In this document: positions 52,773 through 61,903 of the stretch, piece by piece | How the letters are laid out: every line of letters begins with the position of its first letter | How positions within the stretch are numbered: the stretch's first letter is position 1 | Assembly (NCBI RefSeq): GCF_020171925.1 | Contig: NZ_JAIVAR010000011.1 | Span: forward strand, 1 to 64,000 | Direction of reading: 5' to 3' | DNA length: 64,000 nt | Origin: Rossellomorea aquimaris | Lineage (GTDB): Bacteria; Bacillota; Bacilli; Bacillales; Bacillaceae_B | Notes under the pieces: model-generated | The model's database searches: none | What the model was told of the DNA's origin: nothing | Seen by the model: the letters and a program-made list of their open reading frames with translations, nothing else | Made by a program: the position numbers and the translations under genes

Positions 52773-52923
52773 GGTAACACTCCTAGTATATATATTATTT
52801 TTCTCTTTTACACGCAATTTTAGATTATACCATAGTTTATGGTTTTCAGCAAAAGGAAATCATTCCTCTTCTTTATCTAAAATGGCGTTTCTCACTAGGT
52901 ATGATTCCCTATTCTTCACATTC

Positions 52924-54186
52924 TTAAGCTTTTACTTCTGATGAAAGAATGACCGGGGGGTGCTGGATCCATCGCTCAGGCCTCATAAAATCCGTTTTCT
53001 TAAGTTCTTTCAATACCTCTTTTATGCTCTCCGCCGTTTTATATGAAGGATACTGGTTTACACTATATTCATAAGCATGACGAACTTCTTCCTTTAACTT
53101 TCCTTCGGCTGTAAAGATCGGCTGATTCACGCCTCCTGTCACAAAATAACCATACAGCGTCTCATACTCAAGCCTCACCTCATCCCTGAAGCGGGAATTC
53201 TCGGGCAGGTCCCGTAACAGCTTTTCAAGCAGCATCAGGCGGTCCCCCGCACCATTCCAATCAACGGTGAATTCGCCCGCTTCAAGGATCGGCGATTGTT
53301 TCATCTCCAAGTAAGAGACATAAACTTCTGGAAGGGCATGGTCTGATAACATATTTACATACTCCTGATCGATCGAGGCATAGAGCTCATCATCCACTTC
53401 GTCGTAGCTCAGTTTGACGGCATTATTTGTGATGCCATCAAGAAGAACGCGAAACTCCTTGGGATAGTGCTGGATGCCATTCAGGCTTTTCACATTCAAC
53501 TTACCATCCTCGATATGGGGCTTCCACCACTCCTTATATTGCCGGAGCTTTTCTTGATAAATCGGGAGGAGGTCCCGTTGATCCTCGAGAAACTGTCCTG
53601 TCCATGCTTCCGATTCCATGATCGTCATGCCCCGCTTCAAACTTCCGATCATCATATCAGGGGTCCTTAATGAATCTTCTATCCAACTTTCCCCTTTTTC
53701 CACCCATTCAAGCTTTTGTTCCACCGGGTAATCCCTTTTAGGGATTGATTCAACGAACAGTAAATGTTTCTGTGCATCCTGATCCATCAGGGTGCCACTG
53801 AACGCGGACTCAGAAAGTCCAAGGCGGGCCATTGCCTGGGTTTTGCGGAGCTCGTAAAGCTGATGGGCACTTTCGATCCTCGCATTCAATTCTTCACTTG
53901 TGGCGCCTGTATAGGAGTCATGAGATCCAGTTCGGTCCGTTTGTTGGGGTTCACTCATCCCCCCGTTGCCGATGATCAACTGCAGTGCAAGTACCGTCCC
54001 TATTAGGAACACACCTATGAAACTGGCGGCGTAAGGCCAATGGATCCGCGGCCTTGAGCGCTTTTTCACTTCCGATTCCTCCGCCTTTATCTCTTTGATG
54101 ATCTGGTCAGCATTCGTCTGGAGAGGCAGCTTTTTATAGGAACGGTCCAAGAATTCAAGCCTTTTTTCAAGCATTTTATCATCCAT
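52924..54186 (-). CDS. putative membrane-anchored anti-sigma factor with large outer domain
   Basis: 420 residues: about 58 inside, one membrane helix (WPYAASFIGVFLIGTVLALQ) and a large, mostly helical outside part with no family I recognise. Overlap of eight bases (ATGGATGA) with the upstream sigma gene marks it as the likely anti-sigma factor. GGAGGG precedes the ATG. No zinc-finger anti-sigma motif is seen. The outer domain may sense wall or surface stress, but this is a guess from topology. Confidence 0.72.
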   Translation of the reverse strand: MDDKMLEKRLEFLDRSYKKLPLQTNADQIIKEIKAEESEVKKRSRPRIHWPYAASFIGVFLIGTVLALQLIIGNGGMSEPQQTDRTGSHDSYTGATSEELNARIESAHQLYELRKTQAMARLGLSESAFSGTLMDQDAQKHLLFVESIPKRDYPVEQKLEWVEKGESWIEDSLRTPDMMIGSLKRGMTIMESEAWTGQFLEDQRDLLPIYQEKLRQYKEWWKPHIEDGKLNVKSLNGIQHYPKEFRVLLDGITNNAVKLSYDEVDDELYASIDQEYVNMLSDHALPEVYVSYLEMKQSPILEAGEFTVDWNGAGDRLMLLEKLLRDLPENSRFRDEVRLEYETLYGYFVTGGVNQPIFTAEGKLKEEVRHAYEYSVNQYPSYKTAESIKEVLKELKKTDFMRPERWIQHPPVILSSEVKA

Positions 54187-54736
54187 TTTCCTTACCCTCC
54201 CCTCGTTCCGCTTCCTCAAGCATTTTTTTCAATAAGCTTTTCCCTCTTAATAGCCTTGTCTTAAGGGTAGAAAGATTGATTGCAAGGATCGCGGCCATCT
54301 CCTCATATTTTTTCTCGTGAAAGTAGTACAAGATGATCGGGACCCGATATTTTTCATCCAGCATCTGAATGCACTCGTGAAGGACACGGTCCTCTTCCTC
54401 TCTAATGAAGTGTTTATGGTCATGGGAGGGTTCTTCCCTTGGTTCATTCATAACTTTCTGAATGCGTTTCGTATATTGACGATCCTTCCTCTTGAAGTCC
54501 TTCGAAACATTCAATGTAATCTTATATAACCATGTCGAAAACTTCGCATGGGTGAAACCATCCAGGAATCTGTACACCCTGATGAACACCTCTTGACTGA
54601 TGTCCTGAATGTCATCTATGTTATTCCCCATTTGATAGGCGAAGCGTTCCACAATGGGGGAATAATCCCGGATGAGTTGACTGTAAGCCGTCAAGTCCCC
54701 GTGCTTCGCCTTTTCAATCAGTTGAGATTCGTCCAA
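54179..54736 (-). CDS. ECF-family RNA polymerase sigma factor 2
   Basis: 185 residues. Region 2: LIRDYSPIVERFAYQMGNN, DISQEVFIRVYRFLDGF, STWLYKITLNVSKDFKR. Region 4: LDEKYRVPIILYYFHEKKYE and LSTLKTRLLRGKSLLKK. It is different enough from the ECF factor at 33 kb to have its own regulon. Start ATG follows AGGAGG at about six bases. Upstream is a short gap to the convergent small membrane protein; no ECF-type autoregulatory promoter was picked with confidence. Confidence 0.87.
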   Translation of the reverse strand: MDESQLIEKAKHGDLTAYSQLIRDYSPIVERFAYQMGNNIDDIQDISQEVFIRVYRFLDGFTHAKFSTWLYKITLNVSKDFKRKDRQYTKRIQKVMNEPREEPSHDHKHFIREEEDRVLHECIQMLDEKYRVPIILYYFHEKKYEEMAAILAINLSTLKTRLLRGKSLLKKMLEEAERGEGKENG

Positions 54737-54813
54737 TGCTCATGACTCCTCCTTTCGTACCTTCTCCTATTAATGTAACGCAGTCTGATCTCATTTTGTT
54801 TCAATAAATGGGC

Positions 54814-54850
54814 AAAAAAAAATAAATCCCCCGATTTGAGGGATTTATTT
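54814..54850 (-). terminator. Rho-independent terminator
   Basis: AAATAAATCCC and GGGATTTATTT pair; long T-run on the minus strand. It overlaps the stop region of the membrane protein gene. Confidence 0.75.
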
Positions 54851-55141
54851 TTCTGTGTGGACTTTTCGCGCTTCCATCATTTTCTTCCTTTGCTTCCGGA
54901 TATAAGGTGCGGCATAAAGCCAGAACGCTGCAAAATGAGCAAATGCGAAGTTGAAGACAAACAAGCTCCAGAATGTCACGTGTCCCCATCCACCCATCTC
55001 AGGAACGGCCACATAGTAGATGAAGATTGCCCATAAAGCTAACAGGAATGGAATATGGACCAAGGCCCATTTCCTATGTTCGATCCATAAAAACAACGGG
55101 GTAGCCGTTGCAACAAATAAATACACCATAAACATATCCAT
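54845..55141 (-). CDS. hypothetical membrane protein, 98 aa
   Basis: Three hydrophobic helices (MVYLFVATATPLFLW, VHIPFLLALWAIFIYYVA, VTFWSLFVFNFAFAHFAAFW) and a basic C-terminal tail. I do not recognise the family. The ATG with GGAGGGATC upstream is preferred to an in-frame start 30 bases earlier. A cre-like site lies just upstream, so catabolite control is possible. Confidence 0.72.
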   Translation of the reverse strand: MDMFMVYLFVATATPLFLWIEHRKWALVHIPFLLALWAIFIYYVAVPEMGGWGHVTFWSLFVFNFAFAHFAAFWLYAAPYIRKQRKKMMEARKVHTEK

Positions 55142-55156
55142 ACATGATCCCTCCAA

Positions 55157-55170
55157 GTTAAGCGCTTTCA
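55157..55170 (-). promoter_or_regulatory. CcpA cre-like site
   Basis: TGAAAGCGCTTAAC on the minus strand, 12 of 14 to the cre consensus, between the small membrane protein gene and the SNF symporter gene. A second, 13-bp variant TGAAACGCTTTCA lies at 55299-55311. Confidence 0.45.
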
Positions 55171-55465
55171 ATTTTGACTAATTATTGACGAAAAATTGTC
55201 TAATTTGTGAACGATTCTTACCATTAGTATACTATACTTTGCTAAGATTTCCAGCCCGTTTTACTTTTTTTCAGAAAAATAGGAAGAATTTCATGATTTG
55301 AAACGCTTTCAAGCATACTAAGTGAAGAAACTTCACATACTGTTCGTTTCAACTGATTTACAGCAACTTTTCATCTAGATTGAAAATTTGAAAATCCGGT
55401 GTACACAGCTACAAAAACATAGTAGTATGAAAAAATCATTTTTATTTGTAGAAAGGAGCATCGTC
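55171..55465. other. divergent promoter region
   Basis: About 300 bp between two divergent genes. Besides the cre-like sequences no clear element was seen. GAAAGGAG stands before the symporter ATG. Confidence 0.4.
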
Positions 55466-56797
55466 ATGGCAAAAAAACAACAATGGTCTTCAAAACTCGG
55501 TTTCATTCTGGCTGCAGCCGGATCTGCCATCGGACTCGGTGCAATTTGGAAATTCCCTTATATGGCAGGAGCGAATGGTGGAGGGGTTTTCTTCGTGCTC
55601 TTCATCATTTTTACGATTCTGATCGGTACGCCCATCCTGCTTGCGGAATTCGTCATCGGTCGAAGGACCGGTGCTGATGCGATTACTTCATATAAGAAGC
55701 TCGCCCCCGGTTCCGCCTGGCACTTGATCGGCTATCTTGGGACCATCGTTTCGTTTATCATTCTGTCCTTTTACAGTGTAGTGGGAGGCTGGATATTATC
55801 TTATCTTACCCGCAGCTTCACGGGGGCATTATCGGGTAAAACCCAGGAACAATATGGGGCATTATTTGAAAGCATCATTGCAAGCCCATGGGAAGTCCTA
55901 GTTACACAATTCCTGTTCATCATCCTGACTGTGATGGTCGTACAAGGGGGGATCCAGAAAGGAATTGAGCGTGCGAGCCGCTACATGATGCCGTCTTTAT
56001 TTATTTTATTTCTTATCCTGTTGGCACGTTCACTCACACTTGATGGAGCCATGGAAGGGGTCAGCTTCCTTCTCGTACCGGACTGGGGTTACTTGACTGG
56101 CGAGACGGCCTTACTTGCATTGGGCCAAGCCTTCTTCTCCCTGAGCGTCGGTCTTTCCGTCATGGTCACTTATGCATCGTATCTTTCCAAGGAAGATAGC
56201 ATGCCACGTTCGGCGATGTCGGTTTCAGGACTGAATATCTTCATTTCCTTGTTGGCTGGCCTGGTGATCTTCCCTTCGGTGTACGCACTCGGGTTCAAGC
56301 CAGATGAAGGTCCGGGGATTGCATTCGTCGTGCTTCCAGCCGTATTCAATGAAATGGCTTTCGGAGGTATTTTCCTGACTGTATTCTTGATTCTTTTATT
56401 ATTTGCGACGCTGACATCCGCATTTTCAATCCTTGAAATCGGAGTTGCCGCGCTGACAAAAGGAAATCAGAAAAAGAGAATGCCTTATACATGGCTGATG
56501 GGGATCCTCGTATTCATCGCAGGCATTCCAAGTGCACTCTCATTCGGCGTATTCAGCGATTTCACCATCCTGGGCCGCAACTTCTTTGATTTTGCAGACT
56601 ATCTCACCAGCAGCTTCGGGTTACCGATTGGTGCGTTATTAATCAGCATCTTCGTATCATACAAGCTAAAGACCGAGGATGTACGCAACGAACTTCAGCA
56701 GGGCTCGTCCATTTCACCGGGAATATTCAACCTGTGGATCAACCTGCTCCGCTACATCGTCCCGATAGCCATCATACTCGTATTCTTATCCAAATAA
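55466..56797 (+). CDS. sodium-dependent neurotransmitter/amino-acid symporter (SNF family)
   Basis: 443 residues with about 11 membrane helices. WSSKLGFILAAAGSAIGLGAIWKFPY is covered by the start of helix 1, the sodium and substrate site of the LeuT/SNF fold, and the conserved GGGVFF motif follows. Like YocR and YhdH of B. subtilis it probably takes up an amino acid with sodium; the substrate is unknown. The ATG at MAKKQQW is chosen by GAAAGGAG upstream and family fit; a longer frame extends 78 bases. Confidence 0.9.
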   Translation: MAKKQQWSSKLGFILAAAGSAIGLGAIWKFPYMAGANGGGVFFVLFIIFTILIGTPILLAEFVIGRRTGADAITSYKKLAPGSAWHLIGYLGTIVSFIILSFYSVVGGWILSYLTRSFTGALSGKTQEQYGALFESIIASPWEVLVTQFLFIILTVMVVQGGIQKGIERASRYMMPSLFILFLILLARSLTLDGAMEGVSFLLVPDWGYLTGETALLALGQAFFSLSVGLSVMVTYASYLSKEDSMPRSAMSVSGLNIFISLLAGLVIFPSVYALGFKPDEGPGIAFVVLPAVFNEMAFGGIFLTVFLILLLFATLTSAFSILEIGVAALTKGNQKKRMPYTWLMGILVFIAGIPSALSFGVFSDFTILGRNFFDFADYLTSSFGLPIGALLISIFVSYKLKTEDVRNELQQGSSISPGIFNLWINLLRYIVPIAIILVFLSK

Positions 56798-56798
56798 G

Positions 56799-56842
56799 AA
56801 GGTACGTCCCGCATCGCTTTAAAGCGATGCGGGACGTACCTT
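56799..56842 (+). terminator. terminator with GTCCC-TTTAAA-GGGAC palindrome, copy B
   Basis: A perfect 44-bp palindrome: AAGGTACGTCCCGCATCGCT up to the TTTAAA centre and its complement; TTTATTTTT follows. Directly after the symporter stop. Confidence 0.85.
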
Positions 56843-56941
56843 TATTTTTAACATTTTGTTCACGAGTAGACCGTCTACTTTATTTGGTTTGGTGATAAAC
56901 TAAAGGAAAGAAGATGATGAATATTTGGGAGGGGTTCTGAT

Positions 56942-57304
56942 ATGTCACATTTTGGAGAGAACTTGAGGAGAGTACGGGAAGATCGAAATATTTCTCAACG
57001 TGAATTAGCATTGAAAGCCCGCTTGGGGCTGGGGACGATTGAAAAGTATGAAAACGATGAACAAATCCCCGATACGCAAACCATTTTAAAACTCTCAACC
57101 GTGCTTGATATCCCTGCTTCAGAATTATTGGAACGGGAAGTGAACGACCACCACTCATCCGGAATCGATGCGGAAATCGAACAACTGATCAATGAAATCG
57201 GCCAGAAACGCACAAAGCTGATCCTCCGAAAAGCAAAGGAATTCTCAGAAGAAGATTTCCTGAGAGTCATGCAAATGCTGTATGAAGTGAAATATGAAAA
57301 ATAA
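56942..57304 (+). CDS. XRE-family transcriptional regulator
   Basis: 120 residues. The helix-turn-helix is NISQRELALKARLGLGTIEK within the first 60 residues, followed by an acidic helical part of about 50 residues that may serve dimer formation or ligand sensing. GGGAGGGG precedes the ATG. Targets are unknown; no clear operator was seen nearby. Confidence 0.85.
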   Translation: MSHFGENLRRVREDRNISQRELALKARLGLGTIEKYENDEQIPDTQTILKLSTVLDIPASELLEREVNDHHSSGIDAEIEQLINEIGQKRTKLILRKAKEFSEEDFLRVMQMLYEVKYEK

Positions 57305-57429
57305 AATTTGATACCATGTATAATTTTCCATATCAGGGGCGATACTGAAACTAAGCTTTCTAAGTATTCCCCCTTTTGTTTTCATTTGCTGGACGATCTT
57401 GTATCGTCCTATTTTTTTTTGCCCTCAGT

Positions 57430-57548
57430 CTTCGAAAAGCGGAAGTGGGCGTTTTTCTCCCTTTGAAAAATGTTCTTCGGCTTTAGAGGCATTATTGCCA
57501 CAAAAGTCGTAGGTTGATTTTCAAACGGGAGCAGACCACTGGAGCTAG
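57430..57548. repeat. decayed copy of the second (palindromic) repeat
   Basis: Starts GAAAAGCGGAAGTGGGC and ends CCACTGGAGCTAG, like the ends of the element nested at 39.74 kb, but the middle has diverged. It fills the stretch between the XRE gene and the alaT terminator. Confidence 0.4.
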
Positions 57549-57561
57549 AATAAAAACAGTT

Positions 57562-57611
57562 AAAAACCCGAACCAATTTGGCTTCCAACAGCCAAATTGG
57601 TTCGGGTTTTA
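57562..57611. terminator. terminator of alaT
   Basis: A 21-bp stem starting AAAACCCGAACCAATTTGGC with a 6-nt loop and T-tracts on both strands. Confidence 0.9.
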
Positions 57612-57655
57612 CTTTGTCTGAAACACTCTTGTCCAAGACTCGTCTACTGTGTCAA

Positions 57656-58828
57656 TCAGCCGCCATTCTTATCTACAAAGCGCTTCATCCTCTTCACGGC
57701 TTCCTGCAGCTGCTCCATGGAAGACGCATACGAACATCGGATATGCCCTTCCCCGCCCCTACCGAACACATTTCCAGGTACGACAGCCACTCGTTCTTCG
57801 ATCAATAGTTTCTCTGCAAACTGTTCAGAGGAAAGTCCCGTTTTGCTAATGGACGGGAAGGCATAGAATGCCCCGCCAGGCAAATGGCATGAAAGCCCCA
57901 TCTCATTTAGTGAATCGACAAAATAATGGCGTCGATGGCGATAACTCCGCTTCATTTCAAGTACATCATCCATCCCTTTATCCAAGGCTTCGACCGCCGC
58001 GAACTGGGCAGGGGTCGAGGCACACATCATGGCGTACTGGTGGATTTTCAATAGCGGCACGGCGATGTCAGCCGGTGCACAAATGAATCCAAGCCTCCAG
58101 CCCGTCATGGCAAATCCTTTTGAGAACCCGTTGATGACGATCGTACGTGATCTCATGCCCTCGAGGGAAGCAATCGAAACGTGGCCGCTGTCATAGGCAA
58201 GCTCTGAATAGATCTCATCTGACAATACGACCAGATCATGCTGTTCGATGACTTCTGCGAGCTTTTCAAGGTTTTCTTTTTCAAGCACTGTTCCTGTCGG
58301 GTTATTCGGCGAGCAAAGCAGGACTGCTTTCGTACGGCTTGTGATCACTTCTTCCAGTTCCTCCGGAGTCAGTTTAAAACCATTCTCTGGCTTCGTTTCG
58401 ACCGTTACCGGGACACCTCCTGCAAGCTGGACAAGTGGGACATACGAGACGAACCCCGGCTCCACGACCACAACTTCATCCCCTGGATCGATGATGGCCC
58501 GCATGCTGATATCAAGTGCCTGGCTCGCTCCCACGGTTACAATGATTTCACTTTTCGCATCATATTCAATGCCATAACCGTCCTTCATGTATGTGCTGAT
58601 TTTCTCACGCAGTTCCAATAAACCCGCATTGGCGGTATAGGACGTGAAGCCTTGCTCGAGTGATAAAATCGCCGCTTCCCTCACCGTCCATGATGTGATG
58701 AAATCGGGTTCCCCCACACCAAGGGAGATGACCCCTTCCATATTCGCAGCCAGATCAAAGAATTTACGAATTCCCGAAGGCTTCAGATTTTCAACCGATT
58801 TTGCGATATAAGATGTTTTTGTCGTCAT
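57656..58828 (-). CDS. alaT: alanine transaminase AlaT (YugH)
   Basis: 390 residues, class I PLP aminotransferase. SPNNPTGTV, VLSDEIYSEL and the PLP Lys in NGFSKGFAMTGWRLG are present. In B. subtilis AlaT makes or breaks down alanine and is encoded with the regulator AlaR. Here the ATG overlaps the alaR stop by four bases (ATGA), so expression is coupled. Confidence 0.9.
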   Translation of the reverse strand: MTTKTSYIAKSVENLKPSGIRKFFDLAANMEGVISLGVGEPDFITSWTVREAAILSLEQGFTSYTANAGLLELREKISTYMKDGYGIEYDAKSEIIVTVGASQALDISMRAIIDPGDEVVVVEPGFVSYVPLVQLAGGVPVTVETKPENGFKLTPEELEEVITSRTKAVLLCSPNNPTGTVLEKENLEKLAEVIEQHDLVVLSDEIYSELAYDSGHVSIASLEGMRSRTIVINGFSKGFAMTGWRLGFICAPADIAVPLLKIHQYAMMCASTPAQFAAVEALDKGMDDVLEMKRSYRHRRHYFVDSLNEMGLSCHLPGGAFYAFPSISKTGLSSEQFAEKLLIEERVAVVPGNVFGRGGEGHIRCSYASSMEQLQEAVKRMKRFVDKNGG

Positions 58829-59325
58829 GGTGACACCACAATTCGTTTATCTTCATGGGAATCCCCAAAGATCGTCCCATCGTGTTTATATTTTTTCAGC
58901 TGGAAGTGTGTCGTCGTGGACAGCACTGAATCCAGTGTGGACAATTTCTCCGACACGAATGTTGCCACTTCATGCATGGACCGCCCGTCCACTGTCACCG
59001 ATAAATCATATGCACCCGACATAAGGTATACACTCTTCACTTCTTTATATCGATAGATCCGCTGTGCGACCTCATCGAAACCGACTCCCCGTTTCGGGGC
59101 GACTTTCACATCGATCATGGCCGTGACACCTTCATGCCCCTCCACCTTCGACCAGTCGACAATCGAGCTGTATCGCACAAGGATATTCTCGTGTTCAAGC
59201 TTGGACAGCGCCTTCTCCACTTCCTCCGATGATACCTGAAGCATCTTCCCTAAATTCTCTGACGAAATCCTGGCATCCTTTTGTAAAATCCTGAGTAGAT
59301 CAATTTCGAGTTCACTAAGCTGCAT
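58825..59325 (-). CDS. alaR: Lrp/AsnC-family regulator AlaR (YugG)
   Basis: 166 residues: an N-terminal winged helix (LSELEIDLLRILQKDARISS...) and a C-terminal RAM/ACT-like ligand domain (VKSVYLMSGAYDLSVTVDGR). AlaR activates alaT in response to alanine. GGAGGAGG precedes the ATG; an earlier in-frame start (21 bases) lacks a site. First gene of the alaR-alaT operon, divergent from yugF. Confidence 0.9.
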   Translation of the reverse strand: MQLSELEIDLLRILQKDARISSENLGKMLQVSSEEVEKALSKLEHENILVRYSSIVDWSKVEGHEGVTAMIDVKVAPKRGVGFDEVAQRIYRYKEVKSVYLMSGAYDLSVTVDGRSMHEVATFVSEKLSTLDSVLSTTTHFQLKKYKHDGTIFGDSHEDKRIVVSP

Positions 59326-59518
59326 GTTCTTCCTCCTCCAAACCACTTAAATGGTTTCATTATAGCAGAAGCGGTAAAAATGGAAAGCCGTTTTTCATCC
59401 GTTTTCCTCCGATGTGCCTAAAACTTTCCCCAACTCATCCCGATACAGATTTAAAGGTGTTAAATGTCGGAAAGAGGGTAAAATACGATAAACGAAATCG
59501 TGTGAGGAGTGACGAATC

Positions 59519-60421
59519 ATGCAGGCAACCGATTTTGCAAGAACCGCTAACATAAATGGCGCAGATATCTATTACGAGTATCACCAGCATCCATCAGCAT
59601 CCGAAACGTTCGTACTTCTTCATGGCTTCCTGTCCTCGTCCTTCAGCTTCAGACGGCTGACACCTCTACTCAAAGAAAATTATAATGTCATCTCCATCGA
59701 CCTGCCGCCTTTCGGAAGCAGCGGCAAATCGAACCGGTTTGTGTATTCCTATGATAATCTTGCAAGTACCGTCATCTCACTGCTCGACTCGCTGAACGTA
59801 AGGAATATCCACCTGACAGGGCACTCGATGGGAGGACAAATTGCCCTTTACGTCATGAAAAAGGAGCCTTCCCTTGTCGATAAAGGGGTCCTTCTGTGTA
59901 GCTCAGGGTACTTGAAGAGAATAAAATGGCCGGTGATGATGGCAAGCAGGATGCCCTTCTTCCACTTGTATGTGAAGCTGTGGCTTATGCGGTCCGGCGT
60001 CCGGAGCAATCTTGAGAACGTTGTCCATAATACATCATTGATCGATGACGAAATGATGTTCGGGTACATGAAGCCCTTCCTCGAAGATGATATCTTCAAA
60101 GCCCTTACCCGGATGATACGGGATCGTGAAGGAGATCTATCCATCGGGGAAATCAAGAAGATCGAAACACCCTGCCTCCTTGTATGGGGGGAGCATGACC
60201 GGGTCGTCCCCCTCGCGACGGGACAGAGGCTTGCCAAGGATCTTCCAAAGTCTTCCCTCGTTGTGTTGGAGGAAACCGGTCATCTTGTTCCTGAGGAAAG
60301 GCCCGAGGAGGTCCTGCACCACATCCGGCAGTTCGTATACGCTGACTCGAATGAACTTGCAAGAAACAATCACCCTCATTATCAAGACGGACTTTCCCCA
60401 TCGCTTCTGACTGAATCGTAG
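59519..60421 (+). CDS. yugF: alpha/beta hydrolase YugF
   Basis: 300 residues. LLHGFLSSSFSFRRL (oxyanion loop), VISIDLPPFGSSGKS, the nucleophile elbow TGHSMGGQIA, the Asp in LVWGEHDRVVP and the His in ETGHLVPEERP form a complete catalytic set. The substrate is unknown. GAGGAG precedes the ATG. Same place as in B. subtilis, between alaR and patB. Confidence 0.9.
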   Translation: MQATDFARTANINGADIYYEYHQHPSASETFVLLHGFLSSSFSFRRLTPLLKENYNVISIDLPPFGSSGKSNRFVYSYDNLASTVISLLDSLNVRNIHLTGHSMGGQIALYVMKKEPSLVDKGVLLCSSGYLKRIKWPVMMASRMPFFHLYVKLWLMRSGVRSNLENVVHNTSLIDDEMMFGYMKPFLEDDIFKALTRMIRDREGDLSIGEIKKIETPCLLVWGEHDRVVPLATGQRLAKDLPKSSLVVLEETGHLVPEERPEEVLHHIRQFVYADSNELARNNHPHYQDGLSPSLLTES

Positions 60422-60546
60422 GGGAAGGTCCCTTGCGTTTTATCTACAGCTGAAATTCATCCAATCGTTTGGATGGCTTCAAACAGATGATTATCATCTT
60501 TTTGAATTACATAATAAGATAGTATCAGCATAGGTTCGCCTGAAAT

Positions 60547-60576
60547 CCGGGTCTCACGCTAAACGGTTGAGCCCGT
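60547..60576 (+). terminator. probable terminator of yugF
   Basis: CGGGTCTCA and TGAGCCCG pair (one bulge), followed by TTTTC. The rest of the 220-bp gap before patB shows nothing further. Confidence 0.6.
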
Positions 60577-60641
60577 TTTCAAGGCATACATTTTATAGAC
60601 ATAAAGAATGCAGTAGGAAAATAGGAAAGGAGTAATGGACA

Positions 60642-61808
60642 ATGAATGATTTCGAAAAGGTGATCGATCGTACGGGGACTTCATCCGTCAAATGGGATAT
60701 GACCAAAACGGTATTCGGGAAAGATGATGTACTGCCGATGTGGGTCGCGGACATGGATTTCCTCCCTCCGGCTGAGGTGACTGAAGCACTCAAAAATAGA
60801 TTGGAGCATGGCATATTCGGCTATACCTTTGTCGGGGACGGTCCTCGTGAGGCGATTGTCGAATGGATCCAGAAACGACACGGATGGAGCATACATAAAG
60901 ACTGGCTGCAATACAGTCCGGGCGTCGTCCCTGCGATCGGGACCATCATCCAGGCACTGACGGAGCCTGGTGATAAGGTATTGGTTCAGTCACCTGTTTA
61001 CACACCGTTCTTTAACATGACCGAAGAGAACGGGCGCGTTGTCGAAAATGCCCCATTGGACTATATTGACGGGACATACCGCATTTCATTCGAAGACTTC
61101 GAAGAGTCATTGAAGAAAGGGGTTAAGCTATTCCTCCTTTGCAACCCCCACAATCCAAGTGGACGGGTGTGGACACGCGAGGAGCTGACGAAAATGGCAG
61201 AGCTCTGTAAAAAATATAGCGTCATCATCGTCTCGGATGAAATCCACTCAGACCTAGTGTATGAGGAGCACGCCCATACCCCGATAGCCTCCATCGACGA
61301 AAGCTATCTGGACTCGGTCATCACGTGCATTGCACCAAGCAAGACCTTCAATCTTGCCGGCCTCCAAGCGTCTGCAATGATTACGCCGAACAAACATTTC
61401 CGCGACAGCATTGCAGAGGTCCATAAACGACAGGGCTTCTTCACGTTGAATACGTTCGGGATCACCGGGATGGAAGCTGCCTATCGTCATGGTGAGAAAT
61501 GGCTGGAAGACATCCTGGATTATTTAAAGGAAAATGTGAATCGCACGAAATCATTCCTTGAGGAGCGATTACCAGATCTTCACCTGGTCGACCCGGAAGG
61601 CACCTACCTGCTTTGGATCGATTGCAGGAAGCTTGGCCTTTCCGATGATGAGCTAAAGGAACGCTTGCTTGAAAAAGGGAAGCTCGGCTTAGAGCCTGGT
61701 CCGAAATACGGAAAAGGCGGAGAAGGATTTGTGCGGATGAATATCGCCTGTCCCCGTGAAATCCTGGAAGATGGATTGAGCAGGCTTTATAAGGCACTGG
61801 GAGAATAA
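60642..61808 (+). CDS. patB: cystathionine beta-lyase PatB
   Basis: 388 residues, MalY/PatB branch of class I PLP enzymes. LPMWVADMDF at the start, NPHNPSGRVWT, IVSDEIHSDL and the PLP Lys in APSKTFNLAG are typical. It splits cystathionine (and other C-S compounds) to homocysteine, pyruvate and ammonia. AAAGGAG precedes the ATG. A terminator follows. Confidence 0.92.
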   Translation: MNDFEKVIDRTGTSSVKWDMTKTVFGKDDVLPMWVADMDFLPPAEVTEALKNRLEHGIFGYTFVGDGPREAIVEWIQKRHGWSIHKDWLQYSPGVVPAIGTIIQALTEPGDKVLVQSPVYTPFFNMTEENGRVVENAPLDYIDGTYRISFEDFEESLKKGVKLFLLCNPHNPSGRVWTREELTKMAELCKKYSVIIVSDEIHSDLVYEEHAHTPIASIDESYLDSVITCIAPSKTFNLAGLQASAMITPNKHFRDSIAEVHKRQGFFTLNTFGITGMEAAYRHGEKWLEDILDYLKENVNRTKSFLEERLPDLHLVDPEGTYLLWIDCRKLGLSDDELKERLLEKGKLGLEPGPKYGKGGEGFVRMNIACPREILEDGLSRLYKALGE

Positions 61809-61813
61809 GAAGG

Positions 61814-61854
61814 AAAAAAAGGCAGGAGACCCGCATGGGAATCCTGCCTTTTTT
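61814..61854 (+). terminator. terminator of patB
   Basis: AAAAAAGGCAGGA and TCCTGCCTTTTTT pair across a loop containing CCCGCATGGG. Confidence 0.88.
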
Positions 61855-61903
61855 GGTTATCACGGCGCACCGTGACCTCTTTCTGTCCACGGCTTGCGCG
61901 ATG

